A DNA stretch of 64,000 nucleotides from Swaminathania salitolerans (lineage in GTDB: Bacteria; Pseudomonadota; Alphaproteobacteria; Acetobacterales; Acetobacteraceae), in contig NZ_BJVC01000004.1 of NCBI RefSeq assembly GCF_007988945.1, positions 210,591 through 274,590 on the forward strand, read 5' to 3'. The position numbers and the translations under genes are program-made. Positions 37,724 through 46,003 of the stretch are shown one piece after another. Positions within the stretch are counted from its first letter, which is position 1, and every line of letters begins with the position of its first letter. Under the pieces are notes generated by a model that saw nothing but the letters and a program-made list of their open reading frames with translations, made no database searches and was not told the DNA's origin.

Positions 37724-38383
37724 ATGTTGCGATGTATCGATCTCGTCAAGGACTATCACCTCGAACGCGGTGGTAGTCGCCGGATTCTGGACCATGTCAA
37801 TCTGACGGTCCAGAGGGGCGAGAAACTCGGGATACTGGGGCATAACGGTGCCGGTAAATCCACGCTTCTGAGACTGATCGGCGGCGTCGAGCTGCCGACC
37901 GGCGGCAGGATCGAGCGCGACATGTCCATTTCCTGGCCGCTGGGTTTTTCAGGAGCGTTCCAGGGCAGTCTGAGCGGTCTCGACAATCTCCGTTTCATCT
38001 GCCGCATCTATGACAAGGATTATGCCTCGACCCGCGCCTATGTGGACGAATTCGCCGCGCTCGGCGATCAGCTGCGCGATCCGGTCAAGACCTACTCATC
38101 CGGTATGCGCGCCCGTCTGGCTTTCGCGCTCTCTCTCGTCATCGACTTCGATTGCTATCTCATCGACGAGGTGATCATGGTGGGCGATGCGCGCTTCATC
38201 GACAAATGCAATTACGAGCTCATGGAGAAGAAATCCTCGCGTGGCCTCATCCTTGTGTCGCACAGCATGGACTATATCCGTCAGGTCTGCGATCGCTGCG
38301 TCATCATCCAGAACGGACGCGTGATCGATACGGAGAGCGTCGAGCAGGGGATCGAGCTGTACCGGAACGATTGTCTCGCCTAG
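37724..38383 (+). CDS. kpsT: Capsule ABC transporter ATP-binding protein (KpsT/CtrD/BexA-like)
   Basis: ATPase of the capsular polysaccharide exporter. Walker A GHNGAGKST lies near residues 40-48. The family-specific SISWPLGFSGAFQGSLSGLDN comes near 68-88, YSSGMRARLAFALS near 124, the Walker B area YLIDEVIMVGD near 145, and the His switch SHSMD near 179. 219 residues is standard. The expected partner permease KpsM is absent next to it. Confidence 0.94.
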   Translation: MLRCIDLVKDYHLERGGSRRILDHVNLTVQRGEKLGILGHNGAGKSTLLRLIGGVELPTGGRIERDMSISWPLGFSGAFQGSLSGLDNLRFICRIYDKDYASTRAYVDEFAALGDQLRDPVKTYSSGMRARLAFALSLVIDFDCYLIDEVIMVGDARFIDKCNYELMEKKSSRGLILVSHSMDYIRQVCDRCVIIQNGRVIDTESVEQGIELYRNDCLA

Positions 38384-38486
38384 AGCAAGACGTCTGCACT
38401 CGTGACCGGTCGGCTTTGCGCAGACGCGCCATGCGGGCGTGACGTGTGTCCCGGGCACCAGGGATCTTCTGTTTTTCGGGAGAATG

Positions 38487-38561
38487 TGGCTGGGGTGGGA
38501 GGGATCGAACCTCCGCATGGCGGAATCAAAATCCGCTGCCTTACCGCTTGGCTACACCCCA
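38487..38561 (-). tRNA. tRNA-Gln (anticodon TTG)
   Basis: On the minus strand, TGGGGTG pairs with CACCCCA, then G and encoded CCA. The anticodon arm GCGGA-TTTTGAT-TCCGC gives TTG. The T arm contains GGTTCGATCC. It is 75 nt long. Confidence 0.97.
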
Positions 38562-38607
38562 TTGCGCTGAAGGGCTTTTAGTCTGCCTCCCCGCGCGCGT
38601 AAAGCCA

Positions 38608-39246
38608 TTATGTTTCGAGTTCGAGGGGCTGATCGGCGATGCCCGCATGACGGGTCGCCTCCTCCATGATGCGCTCGGCCGAAGGCTTGAGCACACCGAA
38701 GCGTTCCGCCCGGTCCAGCGCCTGATCGAGCGCGGCCATGGTCTGGGCGAGATCGGCGCTTTCGTCCTTTTCCCAGGCCCGCAGGGCGAAGCCCCACACG
38801 CCGACGAGCCCGTGCAGGCGCATGGCGCCCCCGAAACCGGAACAGGACACCCCGGCGATCTGTGCCATCCATCGCATCGTATCGAGCGTGGCGGCGCCGA
38901 GAATGACCGCAAGTGCGGGTTCGCCCGGCAATGCGGCCAGAACGGCCCGGATCCCGTCCCGATATTGCTGGAAGACGTCGAAGCGGCGCATGAACAGGTC
39001 GAAGATGCGATCGCGCACCGATCCTCCCAGACCGTCATCGCGGAATGCGGATTCGTCTGCGAGACGGCCCAGCCGGAACAGGAGCGAATGACGGAACGGA
39101 TACCGGCTGCGGACTTCATCGACGGGCAGGCCGGCGCGATGCGCCGCCTCCACCAGAGAGAGCTGGGGCCAGCCTTTCTCCGCGGCCAGGGCGAAACCCG
39201 CCTCGAGAAGGGCCAGATCGAAATCTTCCCGGTCGTATTCCGTCAT
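38608..39246 (-). CDS. TetR-type HTH protein with COQ9-like C-terminal region
   Basis: A 212-residue protein. The N-terminus (LLEAGFALAAEKGWPQLSLV, EAAHRAGLPVDEVRSRYP, HSLLFRLGRLADES) is a TetR-like three-helix DNA-binding fold. The second half (TLDTMRWMAQIAGVSCSG, VWGFALRAWEKDESADLAQT, LDQALDRAERFG) resembles the ubiquinone-biosynthesis protein COQ9, itself a TetR fold. It may be a lipid-binding ubiquinone accessory factor rather than a repressor. UbiK, another ubiquinone factor, is 1.5 kb away. ATG 39246 is preferred over an upstream in-frame ATG at 39294, which lacks family similarity. Confidence 0.7.
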   Translation of the reverse strand: MTEYDREDFDLALLEAGFALAAEKGWPQLSLVEAAHRAGLPVDEVRSRYPFRHSLLFRLGRLADESAFRDDGLGGSVRDRIFDLFMRRFDVFQQYRDGIRAVLAALPGEPALAVILGAATLDTMRWMAQIAGVSCSGFGGAMRLHGLVGVWGFALRAWEKDESADLAQTMAALDQALDRAERFGVLKPSAERIMEEATRHAGIADQPLELET

Positions 39247-39322
39247 GAATGTGTCCCTGCCTTTCCTCGCGGGATAATAACGAAGAGGCGGCATGTGACA
39301 ATCGCAAGACCGAGTTTTCCGG

Positions 39323-40117
39323 TCAGGAGGCCATCTCCCGGGCGCGCGCCATGGCCTGGTTCACGGCCTTTTCGAGCAATGCGGGAAGCCCGTCGGGCGC
39401 CATGAGCACATCCAGCGCCTTCGCCGTGACGCCGTTCGGGCTCGTGACGTTGCGTCTGAGCGTCTCGCTGCTCTCTTCCGAGGCAGCGAGCAGCGCGCCC
39501 GATCCCGATACCGTACCCCGCGCCAGAAGGCGCGCGGTTTCCGGAGGCAACCCGACCCGGAGCGCTTCCTTCTCCAGAAGCTCGGCCAGAAGAAACACAT
39601 AGGCCGGGCCGCAGCCGGAGATGGGCGTCAGCGCCTCGAGCTGTTCTTCGGTCTCGACCCAGGCGACTGCGCCCACGGTCGAGAGCAGCGTCGTGCATAC
39701 GGCACGGGCCTCGGCATCCAGCCCTTCGCCGCACAGACCCGTGACGCCCTGACCGATCGCCGCCGGGGTGTTGGGCATGGCGCGGACCAGATGCGTGCGT
39801 GCGCCGCCGCAGGCCGCACGGAGGCTTTCCATGGTGCGTGCGGCCAGCATCGAGATCAGGATCGTATCGTCCAGCCAGGGGCGCAGGGAGGAAAGCGCGT
39901 CTTCCATCCCGGCGGGTTTGACGGCCAGAATGACGATATCCGGACGAAAATCATGCGGGATGTCTCTTGCATCGCGCACGACCCGATGGGGGGCAGGAGG
40001 AGCGTCGCAGCGACGATCGAGGATGATGGACGGGGCCAGACCGTGTTCCAGCCAGCCCTGCCAGAGGGCGCCGCCCATCTTGCCGCATCCGACGAGGAGC
40101 AGGGAAGGGAGGGTCAT
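39323..40117 (-). CDS. proC: Pyrroline-5-carboxylate reductase
   Basis: NAD(P)H-dependent last step of proline synthesis. The N-terminal Rossmann motif is LLLVGCGKMGGALWQGWL. VILAVKPAGMEDAL, MPNTPAAIGQGVTGLCG and the C-terminal signature EALTPISGCGPAYVFLLAE, with GTVSGSGALL and NVTSPNGVTAKAL, are conserved. ATG 40117 overlaps the stop of the YbjN gene (ATGA). 264 residues is typical. Confidence 0.96.
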   Translation of the reverse strand: MTLPSLLLVGCGKMGGALWQGWLEHGLAPSIILDRRCDAPPAPHRVVRDARDIPHDFRPDIVILAVKPAGMEDALSSLRPWLDDTILISMLAARTMESLRAACGGARTHLVRAMPNTPAAIGQGVTGLCGEGLDAEARAVCTTLLSTVGAVAWVETEEQLEALTPISGCGPAYVFLLAELLEKEALRVGLPPETARLLARGTVSGSGALLAASEESSETLRRNVTSPNGVTAKALDVLMAPDGLPALLEKAVNQAMARAREMAS

Positions 40118-40620
40118 GCTTCCCCCATGCAGTCGAGCATGGCGGCCTCGAGCGATTCCGTCGGGGATTTGCCGCTCCAGAGCGTGAACTGGAAGGCCGG
40201 ATAGAAGCGTTCGCATTCCGTGATGGCGATATCGATCATGTCTTCCATGCTTTCTGCGGCCAGGGTCGTGGCGCCGCGCAACAGGACGGAATGCCGGAAA
40301 ACCGGCGTCCCGGTTTCGAGGTCGAGGCTGAAATGGCCGATCCAGAGACGCTCATTGGCCAGCGCGATCAGCTCGTACAGGGCCTTGCGCCGTGCGGCGG
40401 GCGCGCGGAGGTCGAAGGTGCAGGTGAAATTCATGGCCGCGATCTCGCGTGACCACGAAAAATAGAGCCCGTAATCGCACCATTTCCCGGGTGCCTCGGC
40501 CGCCATCTCGCAATCTGTGCGACGATCGAATGCCCAGTCATGGCCGCAGACGATCTGCTCCATGACATCGAGCGGATTGGTATCCTGCGAAGAGGAGGAG
40601 GAGAGGGATAGAGCAGGCAT
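40114..40620 (-). CDS. YbjN-domain protein
   Basis: A 168-residue cytoplasmic protein with the type III secretion chaperone-like fold of YbjN: PLDVMEQIVCGHDWAFDRRT, LYFSWSREIAAMNFTCTFDL, RKALYELIALANERLWIGHF and FRHSVLLRGATTLAAESMED. Members are common in alphaproteobacteria next to proC. The biochemical role is not settled. It is translationally coupled to proC. 161 bp upstream (40621-40781) shows no gene. Confidence 0.85.
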   Translation of the reverse strand: MPALSLSSSSSQDTNPLDVMEQIVCGHDWAFDRRTDCEMAAEAPGKWCDYGLYFSWSREIAAMNFTCTFDLRAPAARRKALYELIALANERLWIGHFSLDLETGTPVFRHSVLLRGATTLAAESMEDMIDIAITECERFYPAFQFTLWSGKSPTESLEAAMLDCMGEA

Positions 40621-40781
40621 TCGGGACTCCCTAGGCCGGTGACGGATGTCGCACAGGGATCATCCGTCGTGATGTCTGCAGGGATAGGGAGAGTCTGGGC
40701 CCGAAGTCCGCGACTCGTCCTATCACGGTCACGTTAGGGATGCCCGGCTTCCGTTGCAAGAAGTCCGGGCCCCTCAGGGGA

Positions 40782-41066
40782 TCACCCTTCGGTGGAGGGT
40801 GTCGTCAGCGCCTTTTCCAGATCGGACAGCCGCTCCTCCATGGCGCGGAGTCGCTGGTCGGCGTCCTCCTGGGCCGAACGGGCACGGGCGGCCAGTTCGC
40901 GGGCCACATCGAGTTCGTCCCGGCGGACGAGATCGAGCGAGGCCAGAACCTCGTCGATCCGGGTGCGCACCATGGCATGCAGTTCCTCGCGCAGACCGGT
41001 CAGTGCGGAGAAGGCTCCGCCGGCAACGCCAGCAAGATCATCGAAGAAACGGGGCCGGTCTGACAT
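40782..41066 (-). CDS. ubiK: Ubiquinone biosynthesis accessory factor UbiK (BMFP family)
   Basis: A 94-residue protein, MSDRPRFFDDLAGVAGGAFS followed by LTGLREELHAMVRTRIDEVL, DELDVARELAARARSAQE and a coiled-coil AMEERLSDLEKAL. It matches the membrane-fusogenic YqiC/UbiK family, which supports ubiquinone assembly at the membrane. ATG 41066 has AAGGA upstream. It diverges from hldD. Confidence 0.85.
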   Translation of the reverse strand: MSDRPRFFDDLAGVAGGAFSALTGLREELHAMVRTRIDEVLASLDLVRRDELDVARELAARARSAQEDADQRLRAMEERLSDLEKALTTPSTEG

Positions 41067-41289
41067 GGCAAGGTCCTTAAAGTTCTGTCCTGGGCGCCCG
41101 GCCGGAGAGGGTCGGGCAGGTTGCATCGCCTCCGTGCCGTCAGCCCGGAGGGAGATCCCCAGACTGATGCCCGCGCCTGAAAGCTGCAACGCCGTAACCG
41201 GAGAGCGGATGCCGGGTCGGGCTTCCGGTCGCGCTTTTCTCCGGTCGGTGTGGCTTGGAGGTTGCGATTGGCCGTCTTATACAGGTTCC

Positions 41290-42270
41290 ATGATGATCGT
41301 CACCGGCGGAGCCGGATTTATTGGTTCGTGTCTGGTCTCCGCGCTCAAGGCGCGCGGCGAGACCGTGGTCGTGGTCGATCGCCTGCGCGACCAGGGCAAG
41401 TGGCGCAATCTTGCCAGGCACCCTCCCGATCGCCTGATCGCGCCCGATCAGCTTCCCGGCTTTCTGGCGACGATGCCCCCGGTCCGGGCGATCTTCCACA
41501 TGGGCGCGATCAGCAGCACGACGGCCAGGGATGGCGATCATGTCTGGCGCACCAATGTGGATCTCTCAGAAACCCTGCTGGACTGGTGCGCCGATCACGG
41601 CGTGCCGTTTTTCTATGCATCCTCGGCTGCGACCTATGGAGGGGCCGATCGTCCGGAACTCTTCTCGGACGCGCCCGAGCTCCTCCCCGATCTGAGGCCG
41701 CTCAATCTGTACGGCTGGTCGAAGCATGTCTTCGATCAGCATCTTCTGGCGCGGGAGAAGGCGGGCCGTCCGATGCCGCCTCACTGGGCCGGTCTCAAGT
41801 TCTTCAACGTCTACGGTCCCAACGAATATCACAAGGGCGGCATGATCTCGGTCGTCAAGGTGAAATATGACGAGGTCATGAGCGGCGCGCCCGCGCGACT
41901 CTTCCGCTCCGATCGCCCCGGTCTTGCCGACGGCGCCCAGGCGCGCGATTTCATCTGGGTGGGCGATCTGATCGGGATCATGCTCTGGCTGCTCGAGCAT
42001 CCGGAGGTCAGCGGGATCTTCAATTGCGGCACGGGGGCCGCGCGCAGCTATCTCGATCTGGCCCATGCGGTATGCGATGCCGCAGGCGTGCCGCGTCGCG
42101 TGAGTTTCGTCGACATGCCCGAGGCTTTGCGCGGTCAGTACCAGTCCTATACCTGTGCCGATATGAGCCGCCTGCGTGCCGCGGGATACGATCGGCCTTT
42201 CACCACGCTGGAAGACGGCATCGCACGGTATGTGCATGACTATCTCTCGACGCCGGATCCCTATCTGTAA
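41290..42270 (+). CDS. hldD: ADP-L-glycero-D-manno-heptose 6-epimerase
   Basis: An extended short-chain dehydrogenase making the heptose donor for the lipopolysaccharide core. MMIVTGGAGFIGSCLVSAL binds NADP. FHMGAISSTTARDGD, the catalytic YGWSKHVFDQ, FFNVYGPNEYHKGGMISVV and DFIWVGDL are HldD-specific. ATG 41290 (or 41293) opens a 326-residue protein. It sits upstream of lgt with a 9-bp gap. Confidence 0.95.
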   Translation: MMIVTGGAGFIGSCLVSALKARGETVVVVDRLRDQGKWRNLARHPPDRLIAPDQLPGFLATMPPVRAIFHMGAISSTTARDGDHVWRTNVDLSETLLDWCADHGVPFFYASSAATYGGADRPELFSDAPELLPDLRPLNLYGWSKHVFDQHLLAREKAGRPMPPHWAGLKFFNVYGPNEYHKGGMISVVKVKYDEVMSGAPARLFRSDRPGLADGAQARDFIWVGDLIGIMLWLLEHPEVSGIFNCGTGAARSYLDLAHAVCDAAGVPRRVSFVDMPEALRGQYQSYTCADMSRLRAAGYDRPFTTLEDGIARYVHDYLSTPDPYL

Positions 42271-42279
42271 AAGGTCCCC

Positions 42280-43113
42280 ATGGACGCCCATCCGATCATC
42301 CTGCCCCGGTTCGACCCGATTGCCGTCCAGATCGGACCGCTCGCGATCCACTGGTATGCGCTCGCCTATATCCTCTCGATCCTGATCGGCTGGAAGATCG
42401 CCATCCGCCTCTGTGCGCTCCGGCCCCAGGCCGCCACGCGCGTGCAGGTCGACGATTTCGCCTTCTGGGCCATGCTTGGCGTCGTGCTCGGCGGGCGGCT
42501 CGGTTATATCCTTTTCTACAAGCCCGGCTTCTATCTGACCCATCCTCTCGCCATCGTGGAAGTCTGGCAGGGCGGGATGTCGTTTCATGGCGGGGCGCTG
42601 GGCGTCATCCTCGCTCTGGCCTTTTTCTCCTGGCGCAACCGGCTCAGCTTCCTTGCCTTTTCCGATCGCATCACGGTGATCGTACCGCTCGGACTCGGTC
42701 TGGGCCGGTGCGCCAATTTCATCAATGGAGAACTCTGGGGGCGACCGGCACCGGAAGGGCTGCCCTGGGCCATGGTCTTTCCGACAGGGGGGCCTGTGGC
42801 GCGTCATCCGTCGCAACTCTACGAAGCCCTGACCGAGGGGCTGCTTCTGCTCACCGTCATGCTTGTCGCGGCCAGTCGCCAATGGGTGCGGGAGCGCTAC
42901 GGCTTTCTCGCCGGGCTGTTCCTGTTCGGCTATGCGCTGGCGCGCAGTTTCTGCGAGCTGTTCCGCGAACCCGATTCCTTCATCGGCTTTCTGCCTCTCG
43001 GCCTGACCATGGGGCAGGTTCTGTGCATGCCGATGGCGCTGGCCGGGATCTGGCTGATGGCATTCGGAATGAAGCATCCTCATCCCGCAGCGAAGGAGGT
43101 GCCGCATGTCTGA
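42280..43113 (+). CDS. lgt: Prolipoprotein diacylglyceryl transferase
   Basis: An inner-membrane enzyme that adds diacylglycerol to the lipobox cysteine. Blocks: IHWYALAYILSILIGW, VLGGRLGYILFY, WQGGMSFHGGALGVI, the signature GLGRCANFINGELWGRP near 139-155 and RHPSQLYEALTEG. Seven membrane helices fit 277 residues. It overlaps pgeF by 8 nt and is followed by a lipoprotein gene. Confidence 0.97.
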   Translation: MDAHPIILPRFDPIAVQIGPLAIHWYALAYILSILIGWKIAIRLCALRPQAATRVQVDDFAFWAMLGVVLGGRLGYILFYKPGFYLTHPLAIVEVWQGGMSFHGGALGVILALAFFSWRNRLSFLAFSDRITVIVPLGLGLGRCANFINGELWGRPAPEGLPWAMVFPTGGPVARHPSQLYEALTEGLLLLTVMLVAASRQWVRERYGFLAGLFLFGYALARSFCELFREPDSFIGFLPLGLTMGQVLCMPMALAGIWLMAFGMKHPHPAAKEVPHV

Positions 43114-43900
43114 CACGCCGCCCCGGGGCTGGGTGCTCGGCGCCGAGTCGCTCTCTTTCGTGCCTCATGGCTTTTTCACACGAAGGGGAGGCGTTTCTCC
43201 TGCGCCGTTCGATTCACTCAACTGCTCGCTTGCCTCGCCGGACAGGGCGGAGAACGTGGCGGAGAATCGCGGTCGGGTCGCAGCCTGTCTCGGCGTCGCG
43301 TCCGAACGCCTCATGGGGCTGACCCAGACCCATTCCGCCACGGTGATATCCCTCACGCATGACACGCATCCCTGGCGTCCCGGGCAGGGGCCGCAGGCCG
43401 ATGCCCTCGTAACCGACCGGGACGATCTGGCGCTGGGCGTGATCACCGCCGATTGCGGACCCGTCCTGTTCGCGAGCCCCGACGGGCGTATCGTCGGGGC
43501 GGCTCATGCCGGATGGCGCGGTGCGGCGGGGGGCGTTCTCGAGGCGACGGTCACGGCGATGGCGGATCTGGGCGCATCCGATCTCGTCGCCTGCGTCGGG
43601 CCGTGCATCCGTCAGCCGCGCTACGAGGTCGGAGCGGAGATGCGCGCCGAAGTGCTGGACCGCACGCCCGGGGCGGAGGGATATTTCCTGCGGGCCCCGC
43701 GCATGGGGCATTATCTGTTCGATCTTCCGGGGTACTGCCTCTACAGGCTGCGTCGCGCCGGACTGCGCCGGGTTTCTGCGCTCGGCCTCGACACCTGCGC
43801 CGATCCGCAGCGCTTCTTCAGTCACAGGCGGCGGGTACTGGCCGGAGGCGGAATGATCGGTCATCAGATTTCCGCCATTCGCGCCCGCCCGACCCGCTGA
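43106..43900 (+). CDS. pgeF: PgeF/YfiH family (laccase-domain) multicopper-like purine nucleoside phosphorylase
   Basis: A cytoplasmic DUF152 protein. Members edit peptidoglycan precursors and have purine nucleoside phosphorylase activity. The zinc-ligand set is visible: His in GLTQTHSAT near 75, Cys in ITADCGPVLF near 116, His in GAAHAGWRG near 133. SCIRQPRYEVG-like and YCLYRLRRAGLRRV blocks follow. 264 residues fits. Its ATG lies inside the end of lgt. Confidence 0.9.
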   Translation: MSDTPPRGWVLGAESLSFVPHGFFTRRGGVSPAPFDSLNCSLASPDRAENVAENRGRVAACLGVASERLMGLTQTHSATVISLTHDTHPWRPGQGPQADALVTDRDDLALGVITADCGPVLFASPDGRIVGAAHAGWRGAAGGVLEATVTAMADLGASDLVACVGPCIRQPRYEVGAEMRAEVLDRTPGAEGYFLRAPRMGHYLFDLPGYCLYRLRRAGLRRVSALGLDTCADPQRFFSHRRRVLAGGGMIGHQISAIRARPTR

Positions 43901-43924
43901 GCGATCGTTTTGAGTCGTCGATTC

Positions 43925-44911
43925 ATGAAACACTCTGCCCCGTCGAACATTCCCCGGACCCGCTTGCGGCACCGCCTGCCTGTCCTGGCGATCGGCGCGC
44001 TTCTTCTTTCGGGCTGCGTCGACATGCCGCACCCGTTCGGCGATCCCGGACCCGAGGGGCGGCGTCTTGCGCTGAACACGCCCCCGCCGCGTATGGATGT
44101 GCCGACCCCGCCGGATTCACTGCTCGAAAATGAAGCCTCGGCGCTCTGGGCGCGGCATATCGTTCATGCGCTCGTGACCGAATCGGTGCCGGCCGTGGCG
44201 CAGCCCGTACGCAAGGGCGACTGGTGGCTGCGCCTCTCTGCAACGATGGAAGGCGAGCAGGTCATTCCGCATTATGTCGTCATGACTCCGTCGGGCGAGG
44301 CGCGCGGTCACTGGGATGCCCCCCCGGTTCCGGCCCAGGTCTGGGCCGCGGGCAGGGACGAGGTCCTGGCGACCCAGGCGTCGGAAGCCGCGCCGAAGAT
44401 CAGCTCCGTCCTGACGGGGATACAGGCCGCCATGATGCAGGCCGATCCGCAGAGTCTGAAACGCCGTCCGGCGAAAGTGTATTTCAAGGGAGTCAGAGGG
44501 GCACCCGGAGACGGAAACGTCACGCTGGCCCGTGCCTTCGCCGCGGCCTTTCCCGACGCGCATGACAAGATCCAGGAACAGGCCGAAGGGGCGGATTACC
44601 GGGTGGAGGGAGTCGTGACACTGACCGATGGCCCGGCCGGAACCACGGGCCACCCCATGCAGCATATCGAAATCGTCTGGCACACCCTGACCGCCGGAGG
44701 GAAGGAGGCGGGGGCGGCAACACAGCTCCATGACATTCCCGCGCATTCGCTCGATGGCGCATGGGGAGACGTCGCCATGGCCGCCGCTTCCGAAGCAGCG
44801 GGCGCCGTGCATCAGATCATCACCAATTATTCGGGGCGCGCGCACAAGCCGCTGCCGCCGGAGGCGGGGGGCGACGGCGCAAAAGGCGGGGCTGCGGCCC
44901 GGCAGGGCTGA
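43925..44911 (+). CDS. Predicted lipoprotein of unknown function
   Basis: A 328-residue protein with signal and lipobox LLLSGCVDM. The mature part begins MPHPFGDPGPEGRRLALNTP and holds a mixed alpha/beta region (GDWWLRLSATMEGEQVIPHY, RPAKVYFKGVRGAPGDGN, LARAFAAAFPDAHDKIQE, YRVEGVVTLTDGPAG). These suggest a LpoB/CsgG-like two-layer fold; this is only a resemblance. The C-terminus is Gly/Ala-rich. It is the last gene of hldD-lgt-pgeF and is itself a likely Lgt substrate. A TTG at 43910 is a weaker start. Confidence 0.7.
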   Translation: MKHSAPSNIPRTRLRHRLPVLAIGALLLSGCVDMPHPFGDPGPEGRRLALNTPPPRMDVPTPPDSLLENEASALWARHIVHALVTESVPAVAQPVRKGDWWLRLSATMEGEQVIPHYVVMTPSGEARGHWDAPPVPAQVWAAGRDEVLATQASEAAPKISSVLTGIQAAMMQADPQSLKRRPAKVYFKGVRGAPGDGNVTLARAFAAAFPDAHDKIQEQAEGADYRVEGVVTLTDGPAGTTGHPMQHIEIVWHTLTAGGKEAGAATQLHDIPAHSLDGAWGDVAMAAASEAAGAVHQIITNYSGRAHKPLPPEAGGDGAKGGAAARQG

Positions 44912-44952
44912 GGCGTCGGGCATCTTTCGGTGTCGGACGCCCGTATGTTCCT

Positions 44953-45906
44953 TCAGCCTATGGTCACGACCTTGGTCAGGTGGCGAGGCGCCAGCGTGTC
45001 GAGATTCCTGCTGCGCGCGACATATTCGCCCAGCAATTGCAGAACGGGCAGGCAGACCAGAGGCCCGGTACCCGGCTCTCCCCCGACAGGGAGGCTGATC
45101 GTGCCGGGACCACCCAGACCGAGCACTTTCGCACCCTTGGCCAGCAGATCGTGCGCCAGCAGGCTTTCCTCTTCCAGCGTGTCCTGATGATACATCATGA
45201 TCACCAGAGAGCGCTCGTCGATCAGGCTGATCGGCCCGTGACGATATTCCAGAGGATGATGCGCCTCGCTCTGGCTCAGGCTCATTTCCTGCATTTTCAG
45301 CGCGCCTTCCCGCGCCACACCGTAGAATGCCCCCCCCCCGAGGAACACGAAATGCGTGCGGCCCTCAATCAGCCCGGCGAGATGGGGATCGGCCCGGTCG
45401 AGCAGGGTCCGGGCCGCCGCCGTCGTGGGCTGCCCGACCGTCATGCCCGCATAGCGCATTCCCAGAAGCAGCATGAGACTGGCAGAAGCCGTCATGACGA
45501 TACCCTCTTCGGGATGGGTATCGGTCTCGATCAGCCTGTCCGCTGCGGCACATAGCGCGCTTTGCGGTGCGCAGGTGATGGCGACAACCGGATGTCCCGC
45601 CTCGCGGCTCGTCCGCGCGGCCGCGACCGTTTCAGTCGACTCGCCGCTGCGGGAGAGGGCGACGATCTCGACGGGCAGCCCGGCAGGGACGTAGTCGTGC
45701 GGGCGGCGGGTCCACTCGTTACCCGGAACCGGGCGGCTGGCCCTGCCATGGGCATTGAGAAAGACCGCGATCGAATCGGCGATATGAACCGAGGTTCCGC
45801 AGCCGACCACCACCTGAACGTGGTCGGGCCGGGGGGCAATCCTGCAATCGGGCGCCCGATCCCATAGCGGAAACTGTTCGCGTATGCCGCGCTCCGTAGC
45901 GTTCAT
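44953..45906 (-). CDS. SIS-domain sugar-phosphate isomerase/deaminase (AgaS/GlmS-C-like)
   Basis: A 317-residue protein with two SIS domains, as in AgaS and the isomerase half of GlmS. The first has VVVGCGTSVHIADSIAVFLN and IVALSRSGESTETVAAARTS near 55-110. The second has THFVFLGGGAFYGVAREGAL, KMQEMSLSQSEAHHPLEYRH and GPISLIDERSLVIMM. These bind amino-sugar or keto-sugar phosphates. No glutamine-amidotransferase domain is present, so it is not a full GlmS. It lies downstream of a DeoR regulator, opposite a glycosidase locus, suggesting hexosamine catabolism. Confidence 0.85.
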   Translation of the reverse strand: MNATERGIREQFPLWDRAPDCRIAPRPDHVQVVVGCGTSVHIADSIAVFLNAHGRASRPVPGNEWTRRPHDYVPAGLPVEIVALSRSGESTETVAAARTSREAGHPVVAITCAPQSALCAAADRLIETDTHPEEGIVMTASASLMLLLGMRYAGMTVGQPTTAAARTLLDRADPHLAGLIEGRTHFVFLGGGAFYGVAREGALKMQEMSLSQSEAHHPLEYRHGPISLIDERSLVIMMYHQDTLEEESLLAHDLLAKGAKVLGLGGPGTISLPVGGEPGTGPLVCLPVLQLLGEYVARSRNLDTLAPRHLTKVVTIG

Positions 45907-46003
45907 GGGGTTCGTTTTCCTTTCAGTCGAACTCTGTCCTGCCTCCGGGGCATCTCCGCTATCCGGCTCCCGGCCCTGCGTTTGCGATGCAGGCTGGCGC
46001 GGT

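Noticed and set aside
40792..41289. N-terminal extension of hldD
   Set aside because: The longer frame is antisense to ubiK. HldD proteins begin at the MIVTGGAGFIG motif.
41566..43116. A 516-codon minus-strand open frame
   Set aside because: It is antisense to hldD and lgt, both of which have diagnostic motifs on the plus strand.
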